A DNA stretch of 64,000 nt from Methyloversatilis sp. (GTDB lineage Bacteria; Pseudomonadota; Gammaproteobacteria; Burkholderiales; Rhodocyclaceae), in the NCBI GenBank assembly GCA_016791045.1, contig JAEUNO010000015.1, positions 1 to 64,000 on the forward strand, given 5' to 3'. The notes under the pieces are model-generated. The model worked only from the letters and a program-made list of their open reading frames with translations. It had not been told where the DNA came from and ran no database searches. Position 1 is the first letter of the stretch. Each line of letters starts with the position of its first letter. This document shows positions 18,619 through 27,301 of this stretch, piece by piece. Made by a program: the position numbers and the translations under genes.

Positions 18619-19080
18619 TCAGGCAGACGGCGGGGCGTGATCCGTACGTCCGGCGTCCGAAAGGATGGCGCAGGTCGCCCTGATCAGTGCAATCGTCCGG
18701 GTTCCGACGCGGAATTCGCCGGATGCGACGCACTGCCGACGGCCAATGCGGTGCGCGTGGATACGGCCGATCAGCCAGTCGTCTGCCGAGCTCGGCCCGA
18801 GGTAGTCGACGGACAGGCTGGCCGTCACCATCCGGGTATCCGACGGCATCTGCGCGGCGATGAAGCCGACGATGAAAATGTCGGCCAGCGTGGCGATGAC
18901 GCCGCCGTGCGTGATACCCAGCAGGTTGCAGTCGTCGGCGGTGATGCGGGCCATGAAGTGATCCGTGTGCCCCTCGCCACCGGTGAATACCGTGCGGCCG
19001 CCGAAGAACGGCCCGCGCAGCACCCGCGGCGTGAAACCGGCCGGCGTGCCGCCGTCGTCAGGCGCGGCGGGCGGCTGCAT
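18619..19080 (-). CDS. PaaI-type hotdog-fold thioesterase
   Basis: 153 residues. The hotdog fold is shown by the helix-preceding segment NLLGITHGGVIATLADI (conserved HGG and the acid used by PaaI-like acyl-CoA thioesterases) and the strand MVTASLSVDYLGP. Hydrolyses acyl- or aryl-CoA thioesters; substrate unknown. Its start overlaps the 3' end of the isomerase gene by 23 bases, indicating translational coupling. Confidence 0.85.
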   Translation of the reverse strand: MQPPAAPDDGGTPAGFTPRVLRGPFFGGRTVFTGGEGHTDHFMARITADDCNLLGITHGGVIATLADIFIVGFIAAQMPSDTRMVTASLSVDYLGPSSADDWLIGRIHAHRIGRRQCVASGEFRVGTRTIALIRATCAILSDAGRTDHAPPSA

Positions 19081-19660
19081 CGAGTGCGTCCTCCAGCTGA
19101 TCGTTGCCCCAGTACAGGTCGTCGCCGACGAAAAAGCTCGGCGCGCCGAACAGGCCGCGCTGCGCCGCGCGTTCGGTCTGTTCGCGCAGAGCCTGCTTCG
19201 CGTCGGGCGACTGCGACCGCGCGATCAGCTCGTCGGCAGGAAGACCGAGCGCGTCCAGCACGCCGTGCATCGCTGCGACGTCATTCATTTCCGTGTCATG
19301 CACGAAATTCAGTTCGAACACGCGGGTGCAGAAGGTCGCGATCCACGGCGCATCCTCGTTGGCGAGCGCAATGCGCGCCGGCAAGAGGCTGTTGCGCGGG
19401 AATTGCGAAGGCTTGCGCCAGGGCAGCCCGTGGCGCGCGCACTGGCGCTCGAGGTCGGTCCACATCCAGGCGAACTTGACCGGCTGCTGCAGGAAGGGCG
19501 AACTGTCCCAGCCGGCGGAGCGGAAGATCGGGCCGAGCAGCAGCGGGCGCCACGCGACACGCAGGCCGCGCGCGCGCGCCAGTGCTTCGATGCGCAGCGT
19601 GGCGAGGTAGCTGTAGGGGCTGGCAAAGTCGAACCAGTATTCGATATGCGGATCGTTCAT
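19058..19660 (-). CDS. 2-hydroxychromene-2-carboxylate isomerase / DsbA-like (GST kappa) protein
   Basis: 200 residues starting MNDPHIEYWFDFASPYSYLA; the SPYSY segment with the catalytic Ser is the kappa-class/HCCA isomerase active site, used with glutathione. GLFGAPSFFVGDDLYWGNDQ near the C-terminus is the family's cis-Pro and substrate loop. HCCA isomerase acts in naphthalene-type aromatic breakdown, but many homologues are general glutathione-linked isomerases; no other naphthalene genes are here. Lies 10 bases downstream of the CmcJ-like gene. Confidence 0.88.
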   Translation of the reverse strand: MNDPHIEYWFDFASPYSYLATLRIEALARARGLRVAWRPLLLGPIFRSAGWDSSPFLQQPVKFAWMWTDLERQCARHGLPWRKPSQFPRNSLLPARIALANEDAPWIATFCTRVFELNFVHDTEMNDVAAMHGVLDALGLPADELIARSQSPDAKQALREQTERAAQRGLFGAPSFFVGDDLYWGNDQLEDALDAAARRA

Positions 19661-19670
19661 GACAGGCCTT

Positions 19671-20528
19671 TCAGTCGAAAAGTACGAGGCAGCGCGCCTC
19701 GATGCTGGCACGCAGCGGCACATCGACAGGTGCCGCCGGATCGAGGAAGGCGGCGTGCGGAGTGAATCGTGACACGCCGCTCGTCTGCGAGTCGTACTGC
19801 TTGAAAACCAGCACTTCATGCTTCGCCATTTCAGAGAAGTAATGCCAGCGATGCTGCGGCGCATGCTTCAGCAGATAGATTTCACCGCTGCGTTCCGGAT
19901 AGCGGATCTGCGCCGCCACAAGATCCTGCGCCATCACCGACCGCGCGTCGCACAGGGCCAGCGGTGCATCGACGACCGGCTCGATCAGCGGGCGCCACAC
20001 ATTCACCACGGCGTAGCGACGGATGCATGCTCGCGCCGCGTCATCGCGCAGCACGAGACCGAGCCGCGCCAGACCGCTCGCCTCCGAATAGTCGTTGTGC
20101 ACGCGGCCGACGGCCGAAGCCTGCGCGTGCTGCCGGCCGAAGGTGAGGTGCTGTTCGCCGCGGCTGCGCCGGCGCACCTGATGGTCAAAGCACAGCGCGC
20201 GCGCCGCGCCGGTGGCGTCGCAGGCGATGGCCTCGACTTCCGGGTAGTAGCGGGCGCGGATGCGTTCGTCGTCGTCGAAGTCTGCGAGGCCGGTCGGGGC
20301 GTCGCGCAGTTCGAAGCCGTGACGCTCGAGCAGGAAGCCCTGCCTGGCCGGACGGGCGTCGGCGATGTCGACCCGGTGCGTGCGGTAGCTGCAGTTCTCC
20401 CACGGTTCGCCGTCGGGCGGCGGGTACATGTAATTGACCGGCGCGCCGGCGCTGTCGTGCAGGTAGTCCAGTCCGCCGGTGGTCCACCGCGCATCAGGGC
20501 GCGGATCTAGTTCGTCATGCCTGGTCAT
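19671..20528 (-). CDS. CmcJ/NvfI-family oxidoreductase
   Basis: 285 residues. The segments GGLDYLHDSAGAPVNYMYPP near the start, VGRVHNDYSEASG and VNVWRPLIEPVVDAPLALCD match the CmcJ/AsaB/gibberellin desaturase-like group of putative 2-oxoglutarate/iron oxygenases; the His-Asn-Asp of VHNDYS is a likely metal motif. The ATG at 20528 follows GGAGTGA. An alternative ATG at 20549 overlaps the stop of the MAPEG gene (ATGA). Substrate unknown. Confidence 0.82.
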   Translation of the reverse strand: MTRHDELDPRPDARWTTGGLDYLHDSAGAPVNYMYPPPDGEPWENCSYRTHRVDIADARPARQGFLLERHGFELRDAPTGLADFDDDERIRARYYPEVEAIACDATGAARALCFDHQVRRRSRGEQHLTFGRQHAQASAVGRVHNDYSEASGLARLGLVLRDDAARACIRRYAVVNVWRPLIEPVVDAPLALCDARSVMAQDLVAAQIRYPERSGEIYLLKHAPQHRWHYFSEMAKHEVLVFKQYDSQTSGVSRFTPHAAFLDPAAPVDVPLRASIEARCLVLFD

Positions 20529-20545
20529 TTGATTCACTCCGGTCT

Positions 20546-20962
20546 TCATTGCACAGCCACCCACAGCAAACGCACGGCCCAGATCGTCAGCAGCGCGATC
20601 TGGGCCAGCATGAACAAAAAGCGCAGGCGGATCGCCCGCCGGCGGCCCGAGCCCAGGTGCGTCACGGTCTGGCCGACCCGTGCGGCCAAGACCCACAGCG
20701 CCGTCGGGTCGGTGATGTCGGCGTGGCCGCTCAGTGCCGCGGTGACGACCAGCACGCCGAACACCGGCAGGTTTTCGCAGCAGTTCGCGTGCGCCCGGCA
20801 CAGCCGGCCGGAGAACGGCGACACGTCATCGCCGGCCGGGGTGAAGGCGTCGGCCGCGCGCTGGCGCGTGATGACCAGGGTGGCGCGCAGCGCCGCGATC
20901 GTCATCAGGAGCAGCAGGGTCAGGGCGGCGTACAGCAGCGCGGCCAGCAGTGAGGGCGACAT
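20546..20962 (-). CDS. MAPEG-family membrane protein
   Basis: 138 residues with about four membrane helices: MSPSLLAALLYAALTLLLLM, a hydrophilic loop ending HANCCENLPVFGVLVVTAAL (the conserved E-N region of MAPEG proteins), ALWVLAARVGQTVTH and LRFLFMLAQIALLTIW. MAPEG proteins are membrane glutathione transferases and peroxidases or related proteins. First gene of the run down to 18104, with AAGGAG ahead of the ATG, divergent from the GlxA-type regulator. Confidence 0.85.
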   Translation of the reverse strand: MSPSLLAALLYAALTLLLLMTIAALRATLVITRQRAADAFTPAGDDVSPFSGRLCRAHANCCENLPVFGVLVVTAALSGHADITDPTALWVLAARVGQTVTHLGSGRRRAIRLRFLFMLAQIALLTIWAVRLLWVAVQ

Positions 20963-21039
20963 GGATGCGGGCTCCTTGAAGTCATGGGCAGGCGGTGGAT
21001 CAGGCCCCCATGCTGAGGCCGCGCGGCTTCGCCATCGAG

Positions 21040-21074
21040 TGTCCATATCGACATTGATCGGGCTAATATGGACA
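21040..21074. promoter_or_regulatory. Inverted repeat TGTCCATAT-N17-ATATGGACA, candidate operator
   Basis: Perfect 9-bp arms at 21040-21048 and 21066-21074 lie between the MAPEG operon and the divergent GlxA-type regulator gene. The right arm overlaps the first possible ATG (21068) of the regulator. Position and symmetry suggest binding by the adjacent AraC-type regulator or autoregulation; binding is inferred, not shown. Confidence 0.6.
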
Positions 21075-22153
21075 TCATGAAAACAGCCGTACTGATCCTG
21101 CCCGGCGTGCTGGATATCAGTCTGGGCATCACGCTCGACGTGATGAACACCGCCAATCGCCTGTGCGTGCTCACGGACCGGCCACCCCTGTTCGACATCA
21201 CGCTGGCCGGCAGCGGACGGCGGCGCGAGCGCAGCGGGTCGGGGCTCGAAGTCGGGCCGCTCGAGCGCATGGCCGATCTGCCGCCGCCGGAGCTGCTGCT
21301 GCTGCCGGGCGCCAATCGCGCTTCGCGCAGCGAGCTCGAAGGCTGGCTGGCGACCCGCGAAGTCGTGAAGGCGATGGACCGGGCGGGCGGCTGGCTCGGC
21401 TCCGGCACCGAAGTGGCGGCGTCCTGCGTCAGCACCTTCGCACTGGCGCAGGCCGGCCTGCTCGACGGCCGCGTCGCCACGACGAGCTGGTGGCTGGCGC
21501 CGTGGTTCCGCGAGCGCTTTCCGCGCATCGATCTCGACATGGCGCGCATGGTGGTGCGTGACGGCGCCATCAGCACGGCGGGTGCCGCGCTGGCCCAGGC
21601 CGACCTGATGCTGTCACTGGTGGCCCGCCACGGTTCCGACGAACTGGCGCGCCGTTGCGCGCGCTTCCTGATGCTGGATCACCGCGTGTCGCAGAGCCAG
21701 TACGCGATCGCCTCGCATCTGGTCTGCCAGACCCCTACGCTGCAGCGCGCCGACCGCTGGCTGCAGACCCACCTCGGCGAGCCGATCACGCTCGCGATGC
21801 TGGCCGAGGCGCTGCACATGACGCCGCGCACGCTGAGCCGGCACTTCGCATCCGCGGTCGGCATGTCGCCGATCCAGTACGTGCAGAAACTGCGCGTCGA
21901 GCGTGCGACACAGCTGCTCGAAACCGGCCGCACGTCGATCGAGTCGGTGGCGGCACAAGTGGGTTATGCGGATGCGTCGATGCTGCGCAAGCTGCTGCGC
22001 CGCGAACGCGGCGGGACGCCGGACGGCATCCGGCCCCGGTCGCGCCGGGCGTCGGCTGCCGGCACCGCCCATCCTGACCGCCGTCCTGATGCTGGACATG
22101 CCCGTGCGCACGCGACACCGGAGGCGCCCTGCGAGCCCGGACCGTCGCGCTGA
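21068..22153 (+). CDS. GlxA-family transcriptional regulator (DJ-1/PfpI + AraC HTH)
   Basis: About 360 residues. The N-terminal DJ-1/PfpI-like domain (ALLVLPGVLDISLGITLDV-type start, LLLLPGANR, and AASCVSTFALAQAGLLDGR with the elbow Cys) is followed by a C-terminal AraC HTH (LAMLAEALHMTPRTLSRHFA and IESVAAQVGYADASMLRKLL). Such regulators sense small molecules and activate adjacent genes. The start may be 21068 or 21077 (MKTAVLIL); the inverted repeat covering 21068 favours 21077. The last 40 or so residues are Arg/Pro-rich. The likely target is the divergent MAPEG operon. Confidence 0.88.
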   Translation: MDIMKTAVLILPGVLDISLGITLDVMNTANRLCVLTDRPPLFDITLAGSGRRRERSGSGLEVGPLERMADLPPPELLLLPGANRASRSELEGWLATREVVKAMDRAGGWLGSGTEVAASCVSTFALAQAGLLDGRVATTSWWLAPWFRERFPRIDLDMARMVVRDGAISTAGAALAQADLMLSLVARHGSDELARRCARFLMLDHRVSQSQYAIASHLVCQTPTLQRADRWLQTHLGEPITLAMLAEALHMTPRTLSRHFASAVGMSPIQYVQKLRVERATQLLETGRTSIESVAAQVGYADASMLRKLLRRERGGTPDGIRPRSRRASAAGTAHPDRRPDAGHARAHATPEAPCEPGPSR

Positions 22154-22168
22154 CCGGCACGACCTTGT

Positions 22169-23053
22169 TCAGGCGGCCGGACGGTAGAGCCTTCGAAACG
22201 CATCCGGTGTCACGCCCGCGACGCGCTTGAAGAACTTGAGGAAATTGGTCGGCTCGGAAAAGCCCAGCGCCTCACCGATGGCCGTCGTCGTCGCACCGGT
22301 ATGCACCAGCAGGCGTTGCGCTTCGAGCGCCGTGCGGCGGTCGATGAATGCCTTCGCCGACACGCCGACGCGCTCGAGGCAGACGCGCGACAGCGTGCTG
22401 GGCGACACCCGCAGTCGCCGGGCGATCGCGTCCACCGTCGGCCGTGTGCTGACCGAAGTATCCAGGTCACGCTGCAAACGCTGGAACAGGCGTTCCTGCG
22501 CGGTGCGCGCAGGCGCAGCGATGCGTGCGGCACGGCTCAGCAACACCATCAGGCTCAGGAACAGCTCGCGCGCCAGCCGCGCGCTGACGTCATCGACGCG
22601 ATCCCGGTCGAGCTGGCGTTCGAGCACGCGCGTGAGCGCTTCGCCGTCGCGCTGATCCCCGGCAGACAACTCGAACGCAGCCGGCCACTCGTCGATCTGC
22701 AGCAACTGGAAGGCCGGGTCGGCCAGCGCGCTGGTGGCCAGTTGCGCCAGCCGGGTGTCCACCAGCAACAGCTGCCCGTGCACACCCGGGTGCAGGCGCC
22801 ACTGCTGCACCTGACCGGGGCGCACGACCACCACGGCGCCCGGCGCCAGCCGCACCGGCTGGAAGTCGATCAGGTGTTCGCAGGTCCCCTCGCTGATCAG
22901 CAGCACGATCAGGAAGTCGACGCGCTCCGCTTCGGCCAGCCGATCGGCCGTCACCCGGCTGCGCAGGTCATCGAGGCTGAGCACCTCGACGCCGATGTCC
23001 GACAGGCGGGCGTTATCGAAACGGGTATCGCGGACCTGCGCCGGCGTGCTCAT
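22169..23053 (-). CDS. AraC-family transcriptional regulator
   Basis: 294 residues. The N-terminal cupin-like sensor has FLIVLLISEGTCEHLIDFQP and APGAVVVVRPGQVQQWRL; the C-terminal AraC HTH is VDAIARRLRVSPSTLSRVCL and TTAIGEALGFSEPTNFLKFF. The start at 23053 (MSTPAQVRDTRF) has a modest GGA upstream. Divergent from the NTF2-like lipoprotein gene 120 bases away, which is its most likely target. Tail to tail with the GlxA-type gene. Confidence 0.88.
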   Translation of the reverse strand: MSTPAQVRDTRFDNARLSDIGVEVLSLDDLRSRVTADRLAEAERVDFLIVLLISEGTCEHLIDFQPVRLAPGAVVVVRPGQVQQWRLHPGVHGQLLLVDTRLAQLATSALADPAFQLLQIDEWPAAFELSAGDQRDGEALTRVLERQLDRDRVDDVSARLARELFLSLMVLLSRAARIAAPARTAQERLFQRLQRDLDTSVSTRPTVDAIARRLRVSPSTLSRVCLERVGVSAKAFIDRRTALEAQRLLVHTGATTTAIGEALGFSEPTNFLKFFKRVAGVTPDAFRRLYRPAA

Positions 23054-23173
23054 GCGTATTTCCGAATTTCTGACGATGCGCGATTTTGACCATAACTTGC
23101 CGGATCGCAACCTCGGCGTTTCGCGCGCATCCGGACAGACTGTGTGTTCGATGACAACCCAGCATTCACGACG

Positions 23174-24040
23174 ATGAAAAGCCCCCGCCTTGCCCATGCC
23201 ACCGCCGCGGTCGTCGCGGCGATCGCCCTGAGCGGCTGCGCCGGCTCACACACTTCGAAGGAGAAATTCACCATGACCCCCGACCGCAAGACTCAAGTTG
23301 TCGCCCTGCTCAAGGCAATCGAAACCGGTGAATCCGCGCCGGTCGCCGTCATCAATCCGGACCGCTACGTGCAGCACAACCTCGCCGTGGCCGACGGCCT
23401 CGCCGGATTCGGTGCCGCACTGGCCGCGCTGCCCGAGGGATCGGCCCGGGTCAACCCGGTGCGGGTGTTCCAGGACGGCGACCACGTGTTCACCCACACC
23501 GAATACGACTTCTTCGGCCCGAAGATCGGTTTCGACATTTTCCGCTTCGAGAACGGCCGGATCGTCGAGCACTGGGACAACCTGCAGCCGACGCCGGCTG
23601 CGCCCAACCCGAGCGGGCGCACGATGATCGACGGCCCGACCGCGATCATCGACCTCGACCGGACCGACGCCAACAAGAAACTGGTGGCGGCCTTTGTCGA
23701 CGACGTGCTGGTCAACGGCCGCCTCGATCGCCTGGCCGCCTACTTCGACGGTGACCACTACCGCCAGCACAATCCGCAGATCGCCGATGGCCTGAGCGGG
23801 CTGGGCGCAGCGCTCGAAGGCCTGGCCAGGGCGGGCATCACCTTGAAGTACCACACGGTGCACAAGGTGCTGGGCGAGGGCAACTTCGTGCTGACGGTCA
23901 GCGAAGGCGAATTCGCCGGCAAGCCGACCGCGTTCTACGACCTGTTCCGGGTGGACAACGGTCGGATCGCCGAACACTGGGACACGCTGGAAACCATTCC
24001 GCCGCGCGCCGAGTGGAAGAACGGCAACGGCAAGTTCTGA
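23174..24040 (+). CDS. Lipoprotein with two SnoaL/NTF2-like domains
   Basis: 288 residues. A lipoprotein signal (MKSPRLAHATAAVVAAIALS with lipobox LSGC) precedes two homologous NTF2-like domains. Matching segments are YVQHNLAVADGLAGFGAALA / YRQHNPQIADGLSGLGAALE, and FFGPKIGFDIFRFENGRIVE / FAGKPTAFYDLFRVDNGRIA. SnoaL-like proteins are small-molecule hydrolases or isomerases; here no catalytic residues can be assigned. The internal duplication is clear. Probably controlled by the divergent AraC regulator. Confidence 0.82.
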   Translation: MKSPRLAHATAAVVAAIALSGCAGSHTSKEKFTMTPDRKTQVVALLKAIETGESAPVAVINPDRYVQHNLAVADGLAGFGAALAALPEGSARVNPVRVFQDGDHVFTHTEYDFFGPKIGFDIFRFENGRIVEHWDNLQPTPAAPNPSGRTMIDGPTAIIDLDRTDANKKLVAAFVDDVLVNGRLDRLAAYFDGDHYRQHNPQIADGLSGLGAALEGLARAGITLKYHTVHKVLGEGNFVLTVSEGEFAGKPTAFYDLFRVDNGRIAEHWDTLETIPPRAEWKNGNGKF

Positions 24041-24129
24041 CGGCTGGCGCGTGGAGACAACAGGCAGTCGCCGGCTCTCCGGCTGCGCCACCTTCAGGGC
24101 ATGAGGCGAGGGGGCAACGCCGCGCCGCC

Positions 24130-24783
24130 TCAGCCCGCCGACCGCGCCTTCCTTCTCGCTGCGAATGCGATGATCCCGAGGCCGCCCAGCAGCATCAGGG
24201 CAGTGCCCGGTTCCGGCACAAGGGATACGTTGTCCAGATGGCCGATGTCGGAACCCGTCTGATATTCCGCACGAATCTTCAGCGAAGACAGGTTCGACAG
24301 GACGGCGAGGAACTGCTCGTCCGTCGCGGCGCTGCCCGACAGGTTGCCCAGCCGCCATCCCGTTGCCGACAGCGGAACCGAATACGAGGTCCATGCGTTG
24401 TTGGCCGGATTGCTTGCCGTGTTGTAGACCAGGGTCAGCCCGCCGCCCTGCAGGATCACATCTTCGGCATTGAACTGGTTCGGTGAACCGGGGTAGCGCT
24501 GCATGAGGTCGAACGTCAGCTGCGTGCCGAAGGCGCCGGCGAAGTTGCCATGGAACAACGCGGGGGCCACGAAATAGGTCACGCCCCCGGTGGTCAGATC
24601 GTCGATGAACACGTTGCCGCCCGGATTGCCGTCGGTACCACTCCAGGTCAGGGGTCGCTCCACGTCACCCTGCGCGCTCCAGCCCTCGGCATCCGTGTCG
24701 AAGGTGCTCGTGACCGCATGCACCGGGAATGAACCCGCAAGAAGTAGGGCCAGTGCGGAAATGCGAAGAAAGCTGTCAGTCAT
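24130..24783 (-). CDS. PEP-CTERM sorting domain protein
   Basis: 217 residues. Signal peptide MTDSFLRISALALLLAGSFP ending VHAV; the mature region STFDTDAEGWSAQGD and a WSGTDGNPGG stretch resemble laminin-B/carbohydrate-binding-like domains. The C-terminal signal is VPEPGTALMLLGGLGIIAFA followed by RRK. TGGAGG precedes the ATG. Exported, exosortase-processed, function unknown. Confidence 0.83.
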   Translation of the reverse strand: MTDSFLRISALALLLAGSFPVHAVTSTFDTDAEGWSAQGDVERPLTWSGTDGNPGGNVFIDDLTTGGVTYFVAPALFHGNFAGAFGTQLTFDLMQRYPGSPNQFNAEDVILQGGGLTLVYNTASNPANNAWTSYSVPLSATGWRLGNLSGSAATDEQFLAVLSNLSSLKIRAEYQTGSDIGHLDNVSLVPEPGTALMLLGGLGIIAFAARRKARSAG

Positions 24784-25051
24784 TGTCGTATGCCTCCAAG
24801 TTTTTGAGCGGGTGCGGCGTTGCAATCAGCCCGCGCACACAGTTGAACGCAAGACTCGCGCCACGGCAAGCGCCTCCTTGCAGTCCGACCTCCGCGATCT
24901 CCCGATGCGCAGCGTCCCCCTGGTCGGCCAGGCCTGTCTTACTGCGCGTCAAGCATCCCCGCCTGACGTGGGCAAACTGGACGCCGCCCCACGCCCTTCT
25001 GACGGACGGCACGCCAAGTACGCGTCAGAAGGGTCGCCTCCTGTGTGCTGC

Positions 25052-25528
25052 CTACGGCAGCAGATCAATCGGCGTTCCGTCTTCGACAACCTGCCAAACG
25101 ACGTCCATGTCCTCGTTGCGCAAGCCGATGCAACCGTCGGTCCAGTCGAAGCGCTGGACCAGCGGTGCCAGCCAGCCAAAGCCATTGCGCTGCCCGTGGA
25201 TCATGATCAGGCCGCCGGGCGACACGCCTGTCGCCTTCGCCTGCGCGACATCGCGCGCTTCGGGATAAGAAATGTGCAGAGCCTTGTAGTACGCGCTGTC
25301 CGCCTTCCGGTAATCAAGCGTGTAACGACCTTCCGGTGTCCGCTGATCGCCTTCCTGCTGCTTATGCCCGAGCGGGCGGCCGCCCAGCGCTATGCCGAAT
25401 TCGTGCAGTACGGTGTCTCCGGCGAGTATCTGGAGCTTTCTTTCGCCCTTGAGCACGCGAACCCTGTCGGCCTCAGCGAACGCGCAGGGGGTCGAAAGTG
25501 CAAGCAGCAGGCAGAGCAGGCGTCGCAT
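25052..25528 (-). CDS. L,D-transpeptidase family protein (YkuD domain)
   Basis: 158 residues with a signal peptide (MRRLLCLLLALSTPCAFA). The YkuD catalytic motif is near the C-terminus: GGLIMIHGQRNG and then TDGCIGLRNEDMD, giving the His and the nucleophile Cys. Family members crosslink peptidoglycan or attach proteins to it. It is short for the family, a bare catalytic domain. The start at 25528 gives a clean signal peptide. Isolated on the minus strand. Confidence 0.9.
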   Translation of the reverse strand: MRRLLCLLLALSTPCAFAEADRVRVLKGERKLQILAGDTVLHEFGIALGGRPLGHKQQEGDQRTPEGRYTLDYRKADSAYYKALHISYPEARDVAQAKATGVSPGGLIMIHGQRNGFGWLAPLVQRFDWTDGCIGLRNEDMDVVWQVVEDGTPIDLLP

Positions 25529-25686
25529 CGTGTTCAGATGGCGTTGGACAAGCACGATCTTAGGGCATCTTTTTCGGCCTTGAGCAACGACGACACGCGC
25601 GGAGAATGGCTCACCGCAACGTGACCGGGTCGGCGTCAAGCGGGAGCCTTCGATTCGTCATGTGCGCTGCGGCAGCGCGCCGCCAG

Positions 25687-26718
25687 CTACCTGCGGCCGG
25701 CCAGCGCCTTGTCCAGCACTTCGGTGAACACGTCGAAATTCTCGATCTGCGGCAGATGGCCCAGATCCGGCAGTTCGTACAGCACGGCGCCGGGAATCAG
25801 CGCGGCGGCCGTCTTGCCGAGCCGGTCGTAGCGCCCGGGTTCGTACTCGACGCCGGCTCTCATCCAGCCGCGACCGGGGCCGGTGCGATCGCGCGTACCG
25901 ATGATCAGGCTGACCGGCACCGACAGGTCGCCGAATTCGGTCACGACCGGCTGGGTGAAGATCATGTCGTAGGTCAGCGCATTGACCCAGGCCACCTGCG
26001 CCTTGTCCGGCCCCTGCAGCTGGCCGACGAGAAAGCGGGTGAGCGCCTCGTAGCGTTCATTCCACTGGCCGGCGTAGTAATTGTCGCGCTGATACTTGGC
26101 GATGCCCGCGGCCGTCTGCGCCTGCTCGGCCTTGTAGAAGAAATCGGTGTCCTTGTACTCGGCATACTTCAGGTAGTTCTCCAGGCCGATCGGGTTCACC
26201 AGCACCAGTTGCTGCACCGCCTGCGGATACATCAACGCGAAGCGACTGGCCAGCATGCCGCCCATCGAATGGCCGATGACGACCGATCTTTCGATACCGA
26301 GCGACTTCATCAGCGCGCGCGTGTGGCTCGCCAATACTGGAAACGAATACTGGTACTGCATCGGCTTGGACGACTTGCCGAACCCGATCTGGTCGGGAAT
26401 CAGCACGCCGTAGCCCTGCTTCTGCAGATGGCGGGCGGTGGACGCCCAGTAATCGGCATTGAAATTCTTGCCGTGCAACAGCGTGACCACCGGCTTGCCG
26501 GCCTCGCCCGGCAGATGGATGTAGGCCATTTCCAGCGACTGGCCCTGCGACGCGATCGGGAAGAGCTTCACCCCGAACTGATATTCGTAGCCGGTCAGCC
26601 GGGCATCGTAGGACAGCTTCGAAAGGTCTTTAACCGCAGAGTCTTCCGCCGCACGCGCGGGAAGGCAGAGCGGCAGCAGCACCGCACACAGCAGGACACT
26701 CAGACGCAGCAGGGACAC
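25687..26718 (-). CDS. Alpha/beta-fold hydrolase, exported
   Basis: 343 residues from a GTG at 26718 (ribosome site GGAGA, start VSLLRLSVLLCAVLLPLCLP as a signal peptide). The hydrolase core shows VVTLLHGKNFNADYW, the nucleophile IGHSMGGMLASRFALMYP and the late GHLPQIENFDVF with the catalytic His; acid probably in IGTRDRTGPG. Similar to haloalkane dehalogenase/epoxide hydrolase-like exported hydrolases. Substrate unknown. Confidence 0.85.
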   Translation of the reverse strand: MSLLRLSVLLCAVLLPLCLPARAAEDSAVKDLSKLSYDARLTGYEYQFGVKLFPIASQGQSLEMAYIHLPGEAGKPVVTLLHGKNFNADYWASTARHLQKQGYGVLIPDQIGFGKSSKPMQYQYSFPVLASHTRALMKSLGIERSVVIGHSMGGMLASRFALMYPQAVQQLVLVNPIGLENYLKYAEYKDTDFFYKAEQAQTAAGIAKYQRDNYYAGQWNERYEALTRFLVGQLQGPDKAQVAWVNALTYDMIFTQPVVTEFGDLSVPVSLIIGTRDRTGPGRGWMRAGVEYEPGRYDRLGKTAAALIPGAVLYELPDLGHLPQIENFDVFTEVLDKALAGRR

Positions 26719-27008
26719 GGCACTCTCCGGATGGGGCAGGCAGACACACGGTCGACGCGGGCGCGCCGACGCGGTTCCGAGGCAGGGTACATGTTTCGCG
26801 CAACGGGCCCGCGCTCGTGTGCTGCCGATGCGCTCGAAGGGAACCGCTTCGCTGGTCACCAGTGGTATCTCGCGCCACGCGCATGACGTCGGGCATTGCT
26901 GCGCTCACCCCAAGCTACGGGCTGGATCCGCAAGCTGCCTTGTCAAATATTGCTGAGCCCTCTAGTCGTGGGGGTCACACCCCGCGAGCAGGGACGAAGC
27001 CACAGCGC

Positions 27009-27284
27009 TCAATCCGCGTAAGCGCCTTCGCGCTGATGTCTGACCGCCAGCACAATCGCCATGTCGCGGCCCGCGTCAGAGTCATACAGGGCGACGTTAC
27101 CCGTGCGGCCGTGCGAAATCACCCACTCGCGCAGACCGTGTTCGACCTTGCGGCCGATCAACGGATGCTGGCGCAACAGCGCGAGACCTGACTGCAGCAG
27201 GAGCAGCGTTTCGGCAGCCGTTGATGGAGCTTCCGCATGCAACAGAAATTCGGCCAGCGCGCGGCGCCAGAACCAGACGTGTGC
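27009..27284 (-). pseudogene. RelE/ParE-type toxin, probably broken at its 5' end
   Basis: The frame encodes a ParE-like chain (RRALAEFLLHAEAPSTAAET, LRQHPLIGRKVEHGLREWVI, SHGRTGNVALYD, MAIVLAVRHQRE) but has no normal start. Upstream in frame, a CTG overlapping the antitoxin stop (CTGA, where ATGA or GTGA would be expected) leads to a TGA at 27287-27285 within six codons. Only a weak TTG at 27242 gives an open start, which would lose the first helix. The usual Arg after VALY is also replaced (VALYDSDAG). Partner: the RHH antitoxin at 27302. Confidence 0.7.
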
Positions 27285-27301
27285 TCAATGCAGGCCGGTG
27301 C

